Notes: a model not told the origin generated them from the sequence alone. DNA of 64,000 nucleotides from UBA12170 sp964293475 (GCA_964293475.1 CAXYYJ010000006.1:1-64000), one strand, 5' to 3'. Positions 42,781 to 52,795 are shown, counted from the first letter of the stretch. Numbers and translations: made by a program.

Positions 42781-44544
42781 TCAGTTTTCTCTATCGGTTT
42801 TGATATCTTTTATATTGAGCTGCAGATTTCTCTGCCCATTCCACTCGTTCTCTTCCAGATGGTAGCAAATGGAGAAAGTAAGCCCCTGACCTTTAATAAT
42901 GTTGATTTTATCGGCAAGCTGGAAAGCGATTGCAGGCAAAGGGTATCCGCTGATATTGGCATGAACCACATCCATTTTCAGGTGATTTTTCCCTACTACA
43001 CGGGCGCTGCCAGTATCCATCACATCGGTGGTTACAAAAACCGGGGGCATGTTTCCAGGTCCAAAAGGAGCAAATTGCCTGAGAATCCGGTAGAATTTGT
43101 ATGTGAGCTCATTAAGGTGTATCTCGGCATCGATGGTGATTTCGGGCGAAAGTGATTCCTCGGTAATATTGCTGTGGACATATTCCTCAAACCTATCTTT
43201 AAACACCTGGAGTTTCTCAGGCTTGATACTAAACCCTGCCGCATAAGTATGGCCGCCAAAGTGTTCCAGCAAATCGCTGCAGGCTTCGAGTGCGTCGTAA
43301 ATATCGAAGTTTTGAACCGATCGGCAGGAAGCAGTGAGCAATCCATTGCTCTTGGTAAAGACAATGGTGGGGCGGTAATGAGCTTCAATGAGCCTGCTGG
43401 CCACAATGCCTATTACGCCTTTGCTCCAGTTGGGATTGAATACAATGGTGCTGAGTTTCGAACGGTTTTCTGGGTCTTCGCTAATCATATTCAGCGCGTC
43501 TTCAGTAATCTCGGAATCGAGTGTGCGGCGCTCTGTATTGAGCTCATTAATTTTTTTGGCAAAGGTAGACGCTTCGTCAGCTGTTTGGCTGATGAGCAAT
43601 TCTACCGAGTTGCGTCCGCTTTCTATACGTCCGGCGGCATTGATTCGTGGGCCAATCTGAAACACCAAATCACTCACTGTTAACTCTTTATTGTAGATGT
43701 AATCGCCGTCTTCAATGTTTTTTGGCCGCACTTTTTTAAAGCTCGTATATTCTAAAATGGCTTCGATGCCGGGGCGCGGATTGCTGTTAATCCGCTGAAG
43801 ACCATAGTAGGCCAGAATGCGATTCTCGCCTGTGATAGGAACAATATCGGAAGCAATGGCCACCACCACCAAATCGAGATATTCGTTGAGATCGTCGAAG
43901 GGGAAAGTGTTCTTTTGAGAATAGGCCTGAATCATTTTAAAAGCCACACCACAACCCGAGAGTTCGTCGTAGGGATAGTTGCAATCGGGTCGCTTGGCAT
44001 CGAGAACAGCCACTGCCTTGGGAATTTGGTCGCCCGGGCGGTGGTGGTCGCCAATGATAAAATCGACGCCTTTGGATTTGGCGTATTCAATTTTCTCCAC
44101 TGCCTTGATACCGCAATCGAGAGCAATCACAAGTTTATATTCATACTTGGCTGCAAAATCAATCCCCTGAATGGATATACCATAGCCTTCCTTATACCGG
44201 TCGGGGATATAAAAATCAACTTCGCTGTAAAGCTTTTTCAGGAAAGAGTATACGAGAGCTACTGCGGTAGTTCCATCCACATCATAATCGCCGTAAACAA
44301 GAATTTTTTCACGGTTATTGATAGCCATTTCAATTCTCTCCACGGCTTTGTCCATATCCTTCATCAGGAATGGGTCGTGGAGTTGGCTGAGCTCCGGACG
44401 GAAAAAGGTTTTGGCTTCGTCGTAGTTGGTTATACCACGTTGCACCAATAAATTGGCTAATGAACGATCAATTTTTAGTACGTCCTGTAAATGACGAACT
44501 GTTTCCTCATCGCCCTGTGGTATTACAACCCATCTTTTTTCCAT
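42781..44544 (-). CDS. recJ: single-stranded-DNA-specific exonuclease RecJ
   Basis: 5'-to-3' exonuclease acting in RecF-pathway recombination, mismatch and base-excision repair. The 587-residue protein shows the DHH phosphoesterase motifs ILVYGDYDVDGTTAVALVYSF (about 77-97), LVIALDCGIKAVEKI, FIIGDHHRPGDQIP (about 162-175), then the DHHA1 domain with the FGGHTYAAGFSI motif (about 425-436) and a C-terminal OB-fold. Length and domain order are normal for RecJ. It follows the porZ-like gene on the minus strand and carries a -7 element 66 bases upstream that overlaps the end of that gene's stop region. Confidence 0.95.
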   Translation of the reverse strand: MEKRWVVIPQGDEETVRHLQDVLKIDRSLANLLVQRGITNYDEAKTFFRPELSQLHDPFLMKDMDKAVERIEMAINNREKILVYGDYDVDGTTAVALVYSFLKKLYSEVDFYIPDRYKEGYGISIQGIDFAAKYEYKLVIALDCGIKAVEKIEYAKSKGVDFIIGDHHRPGDQIPKAVAVLDAKRPDCNYPYDELSGCGVAFKMIQAYSQKNTFPFDDLNEYLDLVVVAIASDIVPITGENRILAYYGLQRINSNPRPGIEAILEYTSFKKVRPKNIEDGDYIYNKELTVSDLVFQIGPRINAAGRIESGRNSVELLISQTADEASTFAKKINELNTERRTLDSEITEDALNMISEDPENRSKLSTIVFNPNWSKGVIGIVASRLIEAHYRPTIVFTKSNGLLTASCRSVQNFDIYDALEACSDLLEHFGGHTYAAGFSIKPEKLQVFKDRFEEYVHSNITEESLSPEITIDAEIHLNELTYKFYRILRQFAPFGPGNMPPVFVTTDVMDTGSARVVGKNHLKMDVVHANISGYPLPAIAFQLADKINIIKGQGLTFSICYHLEENEWNGQRNLQLNIKDIKTDREN

Positions 44545-44610
44545 GAATTTTAGAATATTATTTACTTATAAATTGTGATAATAAAATTAACAATGTTTTC
44601 GACTCCGGAA

Positions 44611-44618
44611 CAAAATTA
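44611..44618 (-). promoter_or_regulatory. putative recJ -7 element TAATTTTG
   Basis: Exact TAnnTTTG on the minus strand, overlapping the stop codon of the PorZ-like gene and 66 bases before the recJ ATG. Confidence 0.3.
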
Positions 44619-46916
44619 GTTAACAAACAATATTTTTGTTACAATGGTTTCGTCACCACTATCGTCGGAAACAAAAACCAGATAAACGCCTGTTTTAACC
44701 CGTTGACCGTCCATGTCTTTCCCATCCCAAATGGCTTGTCCGCCGTAGGCTTTGGTTTGAACCACCAGGCTTCCACTGATGTCGGTAATGCGCACATTGG
44801 CATCTCTCACCAAACCTGTTATGGCAATGGCTCCCTGATATTCGGGTCGAACGGGATTTGGATAAGCATAAACATTGTCGAGAGTTGGGGTGGGTTGTGA
44901 TGCTTCTCCGCGAAAAACTATAATACCTTTGTTTGTTCCTATATAAACTTCTCCATTATCCTGAATTTCAACCGAGAGGATATTATCGCTATAGAGCGGA
45001 CTGTTTTCGGTAGTGAAATGATAAATCTCTTCGGCGCCATCGGGCGAAATCAGGAATAAACCTGCTCTTTCGGTGCCAATCCATTTTCTATTGGCTCCAT
45101 CAACAGCAATGGCCTGAACTTTTTCAGATCCCAAAAGATATTGCGCGTAGCCATCTCTTTCGACTATAATTTGCTGAGCATCATAGTCTCCACCATTAAA
45201 GATGCTATAAGGATTGTAGATTACAGCAATTCCGGCATCGGTGCCCAGCCATATTTCGCCATCCAGGTCTTCGGCCAATGCCGAAACAGTATTCCCCGGA
45301 ATTGCACCTTGATTTTGGTATCCATTGAGTCCTTTGAGCTGACCTCCGCTGGGTTGTGTTTCGTCGAAAACAAAAACAAAGTTGCTACCACCCTGACGCA
45401 GCTGAATCCACTTATAATTTCTTGAATCGATGGTCATTTTTCCAACATCTGCAATACTTGACGCTCCCAGTTCATAGGCTGTCCAATTGCCTGATGGATC
45501 CATTTTATGAATAAGCGAATTGCTTGATGATGAATTTGCCCACAGGTTTCCACTTTTATCGAAAGCCACTCCACCAACTCTTATGGTCATAGATGTACCA
45601 TTCATGGGGGTTAGTGAGCTATTTTCCATTCCATATGCTTGTTCCAGACCATCCTGATTAAACACAGTTAATCCTTTCCCCCAACTTCCTAAGGCATATT
45701 GATTGGGGTTTACAGGGTTAATGGAAACGCAAACCAAATCGAAAATACTATCGAGTGCAGGTGTGTTTGATGTGACATAATTTGTCCAGCTGTCGTTGGA
45801 TTTTGTAAAAACACCGTCCTTTTTGTATAAATTACCATAGGAATCGTTTCTACCGCCACAGGCAACCACCACTCTGCCGCCGGAAATGTCCATATCGAAA
45901 ACACTGGCTGTCCGTGGTCCGTTGAGTTGATATTGGTCAAATTGATAGAAATTGGAAGTTTTGAGCAACCCATGATTTTTATCTGCAACCCAATTACCGT
46001 CTGTAGGATCTTCCATAATGTCCGAAGGGGCCATATTGTTGGCAAAACCATATTCAAACACTTTTCTGTCAAATGACAAATCGGTTTTAAAGAGTTCAAT
46101 GGAATAACTTTTCATTACATAAAAAGCATTATTTCCCGATCTCATATTCACAACCTTGCTACTTTCGGAAAGCGCAAGTGGGGTCCATGAGTTATTGTTG
46201 AAATAATACACAATATCGGCATTGGATGTGGGATGATAGTTTGCCAGGATGATACCATTATGATTCTCAACCTGGGTAAAAACACCTGTTGAATTGGGTA
46301 TGTCAGCTACTAAGGTCCAGTTCTGAAAATCTGCCAGATTGGGGCTGCTGATATCGGCGCGGCGCAATCCACTTTCTGTGGCAGCATAGATAAATTGATC
46401 GGTTAGGGCCACATCGAAAACTTCCATTGAGTTTCCATTATCGCCAATATACCAGGTATCTTTAACTTCTTCTTTTTCCACATCAACCAAAACAATTCCA
46501 AATCCGCAGCTCAAATAAGCAATATTGTCTACAAATTGGATTTTATTGATTGTTTTTTTTCCGAGAATTTGCTTTCGCTTTATATCGCTCAGGTTAATGA
46601 TTTGACCATCTTTTATCAGGTCGATATTGGTGTTGGTATAGGCTACAAAAAACACATCGGATGATTTACTGTATTCCATGGTACTAATTCCAAAATCGGA
46701 AAGTCCGTTAATTTTACTGTATCTTTTCAGCGTGTTGTCGTCTTTGCGAAGGGTGAACAGGCTGTAGGGGGTAACTGCATAAACCATTTCTTCCGAAACA
46801 CCCACATTGATGGCTTCGCGGTAAGGAAGTTCATCGCGCCACTCGCCAATACTGATATTTTGAGACACAACAGAGATGGATATCAAGAGATATAAAACCG
46901 TAATTAATCTATTCAT
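44616..46916 (-). CDS. porZ: PorZ-like T9SS beta-propeller protein with sorting domain
   Basis: A 766-residue secreted protein: signal peptide ending VVSQN, then a beta-propeller region starting IGEWRDELPYREAINVGVSEEMVYAVTPYSLFTL, the distinctive opening of PorZ, with repeated two-component-regulator-type blades (for example EDLDGEIWLGTDAGIAVIYNP and DNGEVYIGTNKGIIVFRG). A C-terminal type IX sorting domain follows from AYPNPVRPEYQGAIAITGL to TKILFVN. In Porphyromonas gingivalis PorZ is a surface component of the T9SS attachment complex that binds A-LPS and is needed for cargo anchoring. It is separated from recJ by 71 bases. Some paralogues share this layout. Confidence 0.85.
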   Translation of the reverse strand: MNRLITVLYLLISISVVSQNISIGEWRDELPYREAINVGVSEEMVYAVTPYSLFTLRKDDNTLKRYSKINGLSDFGISTMEYSKSSDVFFVAYTNTNIDLIKDGQIINLSDIKRKQILGKKTINKIQFVDNIAYLSCGFGIVLVDVEKEEVKDTWYIGDNGNSMEVFDVALTDQFIYAATESGLRRADISSPNLADFQNWTLVADIPNSTGVFTQVENHNGIILANYHPTSNADIVYYFNNNSWTPLALSESSKVVNMRSGNNAFYVMKSYSIELFKTDLSFDRKVFEYGFANNMAPSDIMEDPTDGNWVADKNHGLLKTSNFYQFDQYQLNGPRTASVFDMDISGGRVVVACGGRNDSYGNLYKKDGVFTKSNDSWTNYVTSNTPALDSIFDLVCVSINPVNPNQYALGSWGKGLTVFNQDGLEQAYGMENSSLTPMNGTSMTIRVGGVAFDKSGNLWANSSSSNSLIHKMDPSGNWTAYELGASSIADVGKMTIDSRNYKWIQLRQGGSNFVFVFDETQPSGGQLKGLNGYQNQGAIPGNTVSALAEDLDGEIWLGTDAGIAVIYNPYSIFNGGDYDAQQIIVERDGYAQYLLGSEKVQAIAVDGANRKWIGTERAGLFLISPDGAEEIYHFTTENSPLYSDNILSVEIQDNGEVYIGTNKGIIVFRGEASQPTPTLDNVYAYPNPVRPEYQGAIAITGLVRDANVRITDISGSLVVQTKAYGGQAIWDGKDMDGQRVKTGVYLVFVSDDSGDETIVTKILFVN

Positions 46917-47080
46917 TTTGTTAGTTTTGATAAAGGTTTTCGTTTGCCGGCTTTGTCAGATTTTACTGAAAACAAAGAATTTACAATAATAGTAAGATTT
47001 GCTCTTTTCCTGCGGCACAATTTCTCAATATAACAAATATTTTGTCATATTATTATAGACCCAATCCAATTTTTCGGAAT

Positions 47081-47110
47081 AAAAAAGCTCCCCAAAAAAT
47101 ATTGAGGAGC
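47081..47110 (-). terminator. rho-independent terminator
   Basis: On the minus strand GCTCC...GGAGC (stem interrupted by one mismatch) is followed by six T. It lies 31 bases after the stop codon of the secreted repeat protein at 47142. Confidence 0.75.
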
Positions 47111-47141
47111 CTGTTAAATTAGAAAAATGAAAAAATATGGG

Positions 47142-48767
47142 TTAAGGTATGATGACTCGCTTGGTAATAACTCCCTGGCTGGTTTGGATTTTAACTAAAT
47201 AAAACCCTGAACTCATGTTGTTTCCGCTCGATTGATATTGAGAATCATGCACCATTTTTTGGTCTATCACCTGGCCATCGTATTTGTAAATGATGATGTT
47301 TTCGATTTGGATATCGGGGGTTGATTGGATAAGGAAATTACCCTGAACGGCCGGATTGGGGAAAAGTGAAATTCTGTTGTTGAGTAATGATTCATCCACG
47401 CCAAAATGGTCGATATAAATACCAGTTTGATAATCGATATAAAAATTTAAATTATCGATATAAGTATCTGGCGCAGTGATGGAAACATAATAGGTTGTAT
47501 CCATATTCAAACCCGGAATTTCAACTTTTATACGGTAGTTGCCGTTGGGCAGATTGGGGATTTGCCAGGCGCCTATCTCATCACTTCGGTCGTAAGCCAC
47601 AGCCAAGTAGTCGGCTTTGTCGTCGGGTGCGGTGTATTCGAGAATCACATCAACATTTTTAACGGGTTCACCCCTGAATTCCGCCATATAAATATGCCCT
47701 CCAACCCTGCTTGTTCCTGTGGTTATCTGAGCAAATTCAGCAACAGTAATTTCTATTCCGGTTACCCCAACTTCCTGAATATCTACAATACTTGCATCGG
47801 CCCAATAAATCGAATTGCCATAATAGGTGGGCAGATAATCATCTGTTTCCACTGGGATAACCTTTACAAAATACTGGCTATTTGGGCAAACTGTGGTAAA
47901 TTGATAGGTGCCATCCTGAAGCGAATAAGTAGCCACTTCAACCGCCGAACCTTCGCCGAAAAACTGGTAAAGAACTACTGTTCCGGAATTAATTAGCTGT
48001 CCGGCGGAATTTTTCACAGAACCTGCCATAGTAAGCTCACAATTGAGCAGTTCAAATTCCTGTAACAAAACCTGGCTCCATTGACCTGCTTCGTTGCCTA
48101 CTCTCACGTTGAACTCATGCATACCTGGCTGCAGACCACCAACTTCAGCTAAAAACGATTCGGAAATAAAGGTTCCCGGAGTGAAATCGGTATAAGCGAT
48201 TCCATTTCCAATGCCGGGGTCTGTATCGTAGAAATACTCCATTCTGTTGATGAGTGAGGGCTGCCCACGGTGAATTTCAATGTAAAAAGGTTTGGTGTAT
48301 ACCTGACTCCAGCTTTCGTTGCTATCTTTTACCCGAACATGAGCCATGTGAAATCCTGGAGTCAAATTACTGATGTCGAGCATCTGATCCAGTTGTATTT
48401 CCTGACCTTGTGTGATGGTGAGACTTATTCCCTGCCCATAGCCCGGGTCGGTATCGAAGAAATACTCGGCGTTTAAAACTGTTGCCAACGCCCCAAATCC
48501 ATTCTCTATATAAAAAAGCTTCGACAGAACCGGACTCCAATTATTGCTGTTGTCTTTTACTCTGAAAAAAGCAGTATGAAAACCTGGGGACAGCCCACTG
48601 ATATTCAGCATCTGATCGATTTGAATATCGTTGGAAGGAGTAATAGTAATGCTCGTACCGGAACCAAAGCCCGGATCAATATCGAAGAAATACTCGGCTT
48701 GAGTTACCTGCTGAGCATAGCTTAGATAAAAGGAGCAAAAAAATATGATTATTATAAACTTTTTCAT
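47142..48767 (-). CDS. T9SS-sorted secreted protein with three tandem ~70-residue repeats
   Basis: A roughly 541-residue exported protein; start at 48767 (MKKFIIIIFFCSFYLSYAQQ) gives a clean signal peptide, with an in-frame ATG three codons upstream. Three tandem units follow, beginning AEYFFDIDPGFGSGTSI, AEYFFDTDPGYGQGISL and MEYFYDTDPGIGNGIAY, each with a PGFHTAFFRVKDN- or PGMHEFNVRVGN-type strand and WSPV/WSQV. Then comes a carboxypeptidase-regulatory-like domain (about 240-440) and a C-terminal sorting domain (LFPNPAVQGNFLIQ to TKRVIIP) that directs it through the T9SS to the surface. Function unknown; adhesin-like is a guess. A terminator follows. Confidence 0.8.
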   Translation of the reverse strand: MKKFIIIIFFCSFYLSYAQQVTQAEYFFDIDPGFGSGTSITITPSNDIQIDQMLNISGLSPGFHTAFFRVKDNSNNWSPVLSKLFYIENGFGALATVLNAEYFFDTDPGYGQGISLTITQGQEIQLDQMLDISNLTPGFHMAHVRVKDSNESWSQVYTKPFYIEIHRGQPSLINRMEYFYDTDPGIGNGIAYTDFTPGTFISESFLAEVGGLQPGMHEFNVRVGNEAGQWSQVLLQEFELLNCELTMAGSVKNSAGQLINSGTVVLYQFFGEGSAVEVATYSLQDGTYQFTTVCPNSQYFVKVIPVETDDYLPTYYGNSIYWADASIVDIQEVGVTGIEITVAEFAQITTGTSRVGGHIYMAEFRGEPVKNVDVILEYTAPDDKADYLAVAYDRSDEIGAWQIPNLPNGNYRIKVEIPGLNMDTTYYVSITAPDTYIDNLNFYIDYQTGIYIDHFGVDESLLNNRISLFPNPAVQGNFLIQSTPDIQIENIIIYKYDGQVIDQKMVHDSQYQSSGNNMSSGFYLVKIQTSQGVITKRVIIP

Positions 48768-48865
48768 TATCAGCATTTTATAAATTAATAAATAATTGAC
48801 TTAACGATGCGAACCAGCCTTGCAACAAAAAGGCATCAAGGTTTTCTGGTTCTTTAACACTAAGT

Positions 48866-49879
48866 TTATTGCTGCGTTTTAGCCTTAATAATCACGTGCA
48901 GTCCTTCCATGGTTCCCTGTCCGCTGATGGTGGCTTCATAGATTCTTGGTAGTGGTGGCAGTCCACTTAAAATATAGGGGAAATCGCCGTCGAAGATTCC
49001 ACAATCCACACCATTCAAGCCAAATCCGATGGCTACGCTACCATCCTTTAACTCAAACATGGCATCGGGGCTGGTATTGGTTCCGTTGGGATAATCCACA
49101 AAAACGGTGGTAAAATCCACGTCCACGATATTGTTTGTACCACCCACAGGAAGCTCAGAAGTCCCAATAATATTGTTCTGAACCAAATTCCCATCGGTGT
49201 TGTCAGCATTGATTGCACCCCGAACAATATTGTTTTGTATTATTGCATTTTCCGCAATAATATTATCATATTGGTCAAAGAAGATGTTGTTTTTGACTAT
49301 ATAACTCCCATTAGAATTAGAAAGATCTAAACTACTATTGATAATATTGTTGGCAAATGTCAAATTTGAGCTTATAAATTCCATGCCCCAAATCCAGGCT
49401 CCGCTCAATAAATAGGATTGTTTAACCAATAAATTGGAAACATGCTGATCGGAACCGCTTATTCTAAATTCAACGCCAACATAGCAACGCTCGATAGTAA
49501 TATTGCTGGTAAACACATAAAGATAGCCGTAAACGATGTTTAATCCTGATAATATGGTTCCCTCTGCTCCGGCATCAATTGTTAAATAGGATCGGATTTG
49601 AGAAGAAAAATGGTTGGCCTGGGTATCATCGTTCTCAGTGAGATAATATCCAGTTCCATAGATGGTCAGCTTTTTGTTGATAGTCAAATAACTTTCATCG
49701 TAAACCGTTCCCGAACCCTCAACATAAATAATGTCGTTGGCTGCTGCAGCTTCAACAGCTGCTGCCAATGTGGTAAAATCTGCCCCCGAATTAGGCATGT
49801 TATTCACTCGCCAAATGGCTGAAAATGCGTTCAACGCCATAAAAAATACGGCAAAAGAAATGATAAAAAACTTTTTCAT
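48866..49879 (-). CDS. secreted right-handed parallel beta-helix protein
   Basis: A 337-residue exported protein: signal peptide MKKFFIISFAVFFMALNAFS, then FTTLAAAVEAAAANDIIYVEGSGTVYDESYLTINKKLTIYGTGY, the common opening of pectin-lyase-like (right-handed beta-helix) proteins. Asn-rich rungs such as NLTFANNIINSSLDLSN and IIQNNIVRGAINADNTDGNLVQNNII follow (about 165-245). No catalytic residues can be identified and no T9SS sorting domain is visible at the end (HVIIKAKTQQ), so it may be periplasmic or secreted another way. Many Bacteroidota helices of this type bind or cleave glycans. It stands alone between the repeat protein and radA. Confidence 0.72.
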   Translation of the reverse strand: MKKFFIISFAVFFMALNAFSAIWRVNNMPNSGADFTTLAAAVEAAAANDIIYVEGSGTVYDESYLTINKKLTIYGTGYYLTENDDTQANHFSSQIRSYLTIDAGAEGTILSGLNIVYGYLYVFTSNITIERCYVGVEFRISGSDQHVSNLLVKQSYLLSGAWIWGMEFISSNLTFANNIINSSLDLSNSNGSYIVKNNIFFDQYDNIIAENAIIQNNIVRGAINADNTDGNLVQNNIIGTSELPVGGTNNIVDVDFTTVFVDYPNGTNTSPDAMFELKDGSVAIGFGLNGVDCGIFDGDFPYILSGLPPLPRIYEATISGQGTMEGLHVIIKAKTQQ

Positions 49880-50530
49880 AAGATATAATTTTAAATGTGT
49901 TAGAATGATTTTGACGCTTTAAAATTATAAATTTTATCCATAGAAAGTCAAGCAGTAATGTACGGATTTATAAATCGGGACTTGTTAAGACAACTACTAT
50001 AATATTGATTGTCAATATGATAAAAATCACGACAATAAGTTTTGCCAATACATCAAAATAAAAGCTTGTAAGCACATTGCAGTGGATTGCTTTTGGCTTG
50101 GGAAAAAATTTTCAACCCAATATTTACCAATCTATAAAAAATGCCTGTAATAGGAATTCACCATAGATTTTCAGTTTTGAGATAACTCTTTCAAATAAAA
50201 ATTATACGATGATTATAACCACTTAAATATCAATAAATTAATTTAACAATGACAAAAATCCAAATCAATAATCACCCCCAAATGACAAAAATCCAAACCA
50301 ATAATCGCCATCAAATGACAAAAATCCAAACCAATGGCTAAAAAAACATCCATTTTAAATAGGCTAACCAAAAAATCAGCGGCGGATTTTCATGCATATT
50401 TCCTTCTCTAAATTCACTAAACAACCTTCCCCATTTTGATTTCTCCATCGCCATGTCTCAAATCCGACAAAACTATTTGAAGCATTCAACTGCTTTTTGT
50501 CTAATTTTACCTCTCCAAAATCCACCGCCC
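49880..50530. other. 651-bp intergenic region with tandem repeats
   Basis: AT-rich region upstream of radA. It contains two full copies and one partial copy of a 33-bp tandem repeat (50248-50335), which also reads as a 30-codon frame (50249-50341). No exact -7 element was found for radA, and nothing else was recognised. Confidence 0.45.
50248..50335 (+). repeat. 33-bp tandem repeat, 2.7 copies
   Basis: Units start at 50248, 50281 and 50314; the first 22 bases (starting AATGACAAAAATCCAAA) are identical in units 2 and 3, with one change in unit 1. Because 33 is a multiple of three, an ATG-started frame reads MTKIQ(I/T)NN.. repeats to a TAA at 50339-50341. Confidence 0.85.
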
Positions 50531-51898
50531 ATGTCGAAAGTAAAAAAAGCATTTTTTTGTCAGAATTGTGGCACTCAATCGCCCAAATGGGTAGGAAAAT
50601 GCCCAAGTTGCAACCAATGGAACACCTTTGTTGAGGAAATTATTGAAAAGGAAAGCACCACCGAAAGCTGGCAGATTACCCAAACTCAGCCCACCAAAAG
50701 CAAAGCCCGTAAACTCGACGATATTTCGAGCGAGGAACAATCGCGAATGAACACCCAAAGCGGGGAGCTCAACCGCGTGCTGGGCGGCGGATTGGTTCCG
50801 GGATCGGTCATTTTACTGGGGGGTGAGCCGGGAATTGGAAAATCGACTTTGCTGCTTCAGCTGGCTCTGCAAATGAAAAACTGGCGCATTCTCTATGTGA
50901 GTGGCGAAGAGAGCGAGCAGCAGATAAAAATGCGGGCCGAGCGACTCAATATCAACTCCAACGACTGCTTTTTTCTCACCGAAACCAATATTCAGCGCAT
51001 ATTTCAGCAAATTAAAGAAGTACAACCCAAAGTCGTGATTCTCGATTCTATTCAAACCCTGGAGAGTGAGCACATTGAATCGGCAGCAGGCTCTGTGAGC
51101 CAGATTCGGGAATGTGCGGGTGAATTTCAAAAATTTGCCAAACAAACCCATACCCCCGTTTTTCTTATTGGCCATATTACCAAAGATGGAAGCCTGGCGG
51201 GGCCCAAGGTGCTGGAACATATGGTCGATACGGTTTTGCATTTCGAAGGCGAAAGAAACTATGGATACAGAATTCTCCGTACCATGAAAAACCGATTTGG
51301 AAGCACCTCGGAGCTGGGAATTTTCGAGATGAGCGGAAATGGATTGCGTGAAGTCAATAACCCATCAGAAATTTTACTCTCCCAACGCGAAGAAAACCTC
51401 AGCGGAATTGCCATCGCAGCCAGCCTGGAAGGCATGCGCCCCATGCTCATCGAAATTCAGGCTTTGGTGAGCTCGGCAGTTTATGGAACACCACAACGCA
51501 GCACCACGGGTTTCGACTCCCGAAGACTCAACATGCTCTTGGCCGTTCTCGAGAAACGAAGCGGTTTCAGACTCAGCATGAAAGATGTGTTTCTGAATAT
51601 TGCGGGTGGTATAAAAGTTGACGATCCGGCCATCGATTTGGCGGTGGTTTGCGCTATTTTGAGCAGCAACGAAGATGTGCTCATCGACCCCAAAACCTGC
51701 TTTGCTGCCGAGGTAGGCTTGTCGGGCGAAATTCGCTCGGTAAACCATATTGAGCAACGTATTTCGGAGGCCGAAAAATTAGGCTTTCACAAAATAATCA
51801 TCTCCAAATACAACTCACGAAACCTTTCTCCCCGCTCTGGAATTGAAGTTATTTCAGTGAGCAAGATAGAGGAAGTGTTTCGCTATATTTTTAGCTAA
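50531..51898 (+). CDS. radA: DNA repair protein RadA/Sms
   Basis: RadA is a RecA-like, DnaB-related helicase that extends recombination intermediates by branch migration. From the ATG at 50531 the 455-residue protein starts MSKVKKAFFCQNCG; an upstream in-frame ATG (50453) adds 26 unconserved residues. Features are a four-Cys zinc finger (CQNCGTQSPKWVGKCPSC, about 10-27), Walker A GGEPGIGKSTLL (about 95-106), VVILDSIQTL, the RadA-specific motif MKNRFGSTSELG (about 250-261), and a C-terminal Lon-protease-like domain (about 290-450). Length matches the family (about 455). Confidence 0.96.
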   Translation: MSKVKKAFFCQNCGTQSPKWVGKCPSCNQWNTFVEEIIEKESTTESWQITQTQPTKSKARKLDDISSEEQSRMNTQSGELNRVLGGGLVPGSVILLGGEPGIGKSTLLLQLALQMKNWRILYVSGEESEQQIKMRAERLNINSNDCFFLTETNIQRIFQQIKEVQPKVVILDSIQTLESEHIESAAGSVSQIRECAGEFQKFAKQTHTPVFLIGHITKDGSLAGPKVLEHMVDTVLHFEGERNYGYRILRTMKNRFGSTSELGIFEMSGNGLREVNNPSEILLSQREENLSGIAIAASLEGMRPMLIEIQALVSSAVYGTPQRSTTGFDSRRLNMLLAVLEKRSGFRLSMKDVFLNIAGGIKVDDPAIDLAVVCAILSSNEDVLIDPKTCFAAEVGLSGEIRSVNHIEQRISEAEKLGFHKIIISKYNSRNLSPRSGIEVISVSKIEEVFRYIFS

Positions 51899-51924
51899 CT
51901 ATCTGATATTTAATTTGTAATCTC

Positions 51925-52791
51925 ATGAAATTCATTCTCCGAAAAACCTTCCTTTTAGCTTTGATTCTAATTCAATATACATTAAGTCCATCTTCGTTGT
52001 TCTCTCAAAGTTTCACGGTGATGAGTTACAACGTCCGCTACGACAATTCCTGGGATACCTTAAACTCGTGGAAGCTCCGCCGGCAGCCCGTTGTGGAACA
52101 AATTCTAAATTCCAACGCTCAGATTGTGGGGGTTCAGGAGGCTCTGGAAAACCAAATGGACGATTTAGTGCGAAACCTGAAAACCTTCAAATATGTTGGA
52201 GCTGGAAGGGATGATGGGAAGAAAGCCGGGGAATTTTCGGCCATTCTATTCGACACCGCCGTTTTCAAATTGCTTCAACACGAAACTTTCTGGCTTTCAG
52301 AAACGCCAACAATTCCATCCAAAGGCTGGGATGCAGCTTTGGAGCGCATTTGCACCTCCGCAAAACTTTTGCATCGCGAAAGCGGAAAAATCATTTGGGT
52401 TTTCAATACGCACTTCGATCATATGGGCCAAAATGCGCGCAATGAATCAGCCAGTCTGATTCTGAATGAAATAAAAAGACTCAATCCTACTGATTTGACT
52501 TGTTTGCTCATGGGCGATTTTAACTCCAAACCCACCGAAAAACCTTACGCCATTCTATCCGCCGAACTCACTGATGCACTCACCATCGCTAACCAATCGA
52601 ACGGAATTGAACAGGGAACTTTCAATGGCTTTTCTGCTGACTTTACTCCGGAACGCATCGACTATTTGTGGGTGAAGAAATTTAAGGTGGTAAGCTATTC
52701 GCATTTGGTGAACCGGATGGACAATGGCAGGTTTCCATCGGATCATTTTCCGGTTGTTGGAGAGTTAAATTTTATTCAATCTACTGAATAA
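51925..52791 (+). CDS. secreted endonuclease/exonuclease/phosphatase-fold protein
   Basis: A 288-residue exported protein with a signal peptide (through SLFSQ, about residue 28) and all EEP motifs: VMSYNVRYDNSW, QIVGVQEALENQ (catalytic Glu), NTHFDHMGQNARNESASLI, LLMGDFNSKP (Asp/Asn pair) and the C-terminal FPSDHFPVVGEL (catalytic Asp-His). These enzymes cleave phosphodiesters (DNase I-like nucleases, sphingomyelinases, inositol phosphatases), here in the periplasm or outside the cell. Bacteroidota of this type often scavenge phosphate, but the substrate is unknown. It starts 26 bases after radA. Confidence 0.83.
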   Translation: MKFILRKTFLLALILIQYTLSPSSLFSQSFTVMSYNVRYDNSWDTLNSWKLRRQPVVEQILNSNAQIVGVQEALENQMDDLVRNLKTFKYVGAGRDDGKKAGEFSAILFDTAVFKLLQHETFWLSETPTIPSKGWDAALERICTSAKLLHRESGKIIWVFNTHFDHMGQNARNESASLILNEIKRLNPTDLTCLLMGDFNSKPTEKPYAILSAELTDALTIANQSNGIEQGTFNGFSADFTPERIDYLWVKKFKVVSYSHLVNRMDNGRFPSDHFPVVGELNFIQSTE

Positions 52792-52795
52792 CAAT

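Noticed and set aside
50248..50335. CRISPR array
   Set aside because: Units are directly adjacent without spacers and only 2.7 copies exist; no cas genes are in the window.
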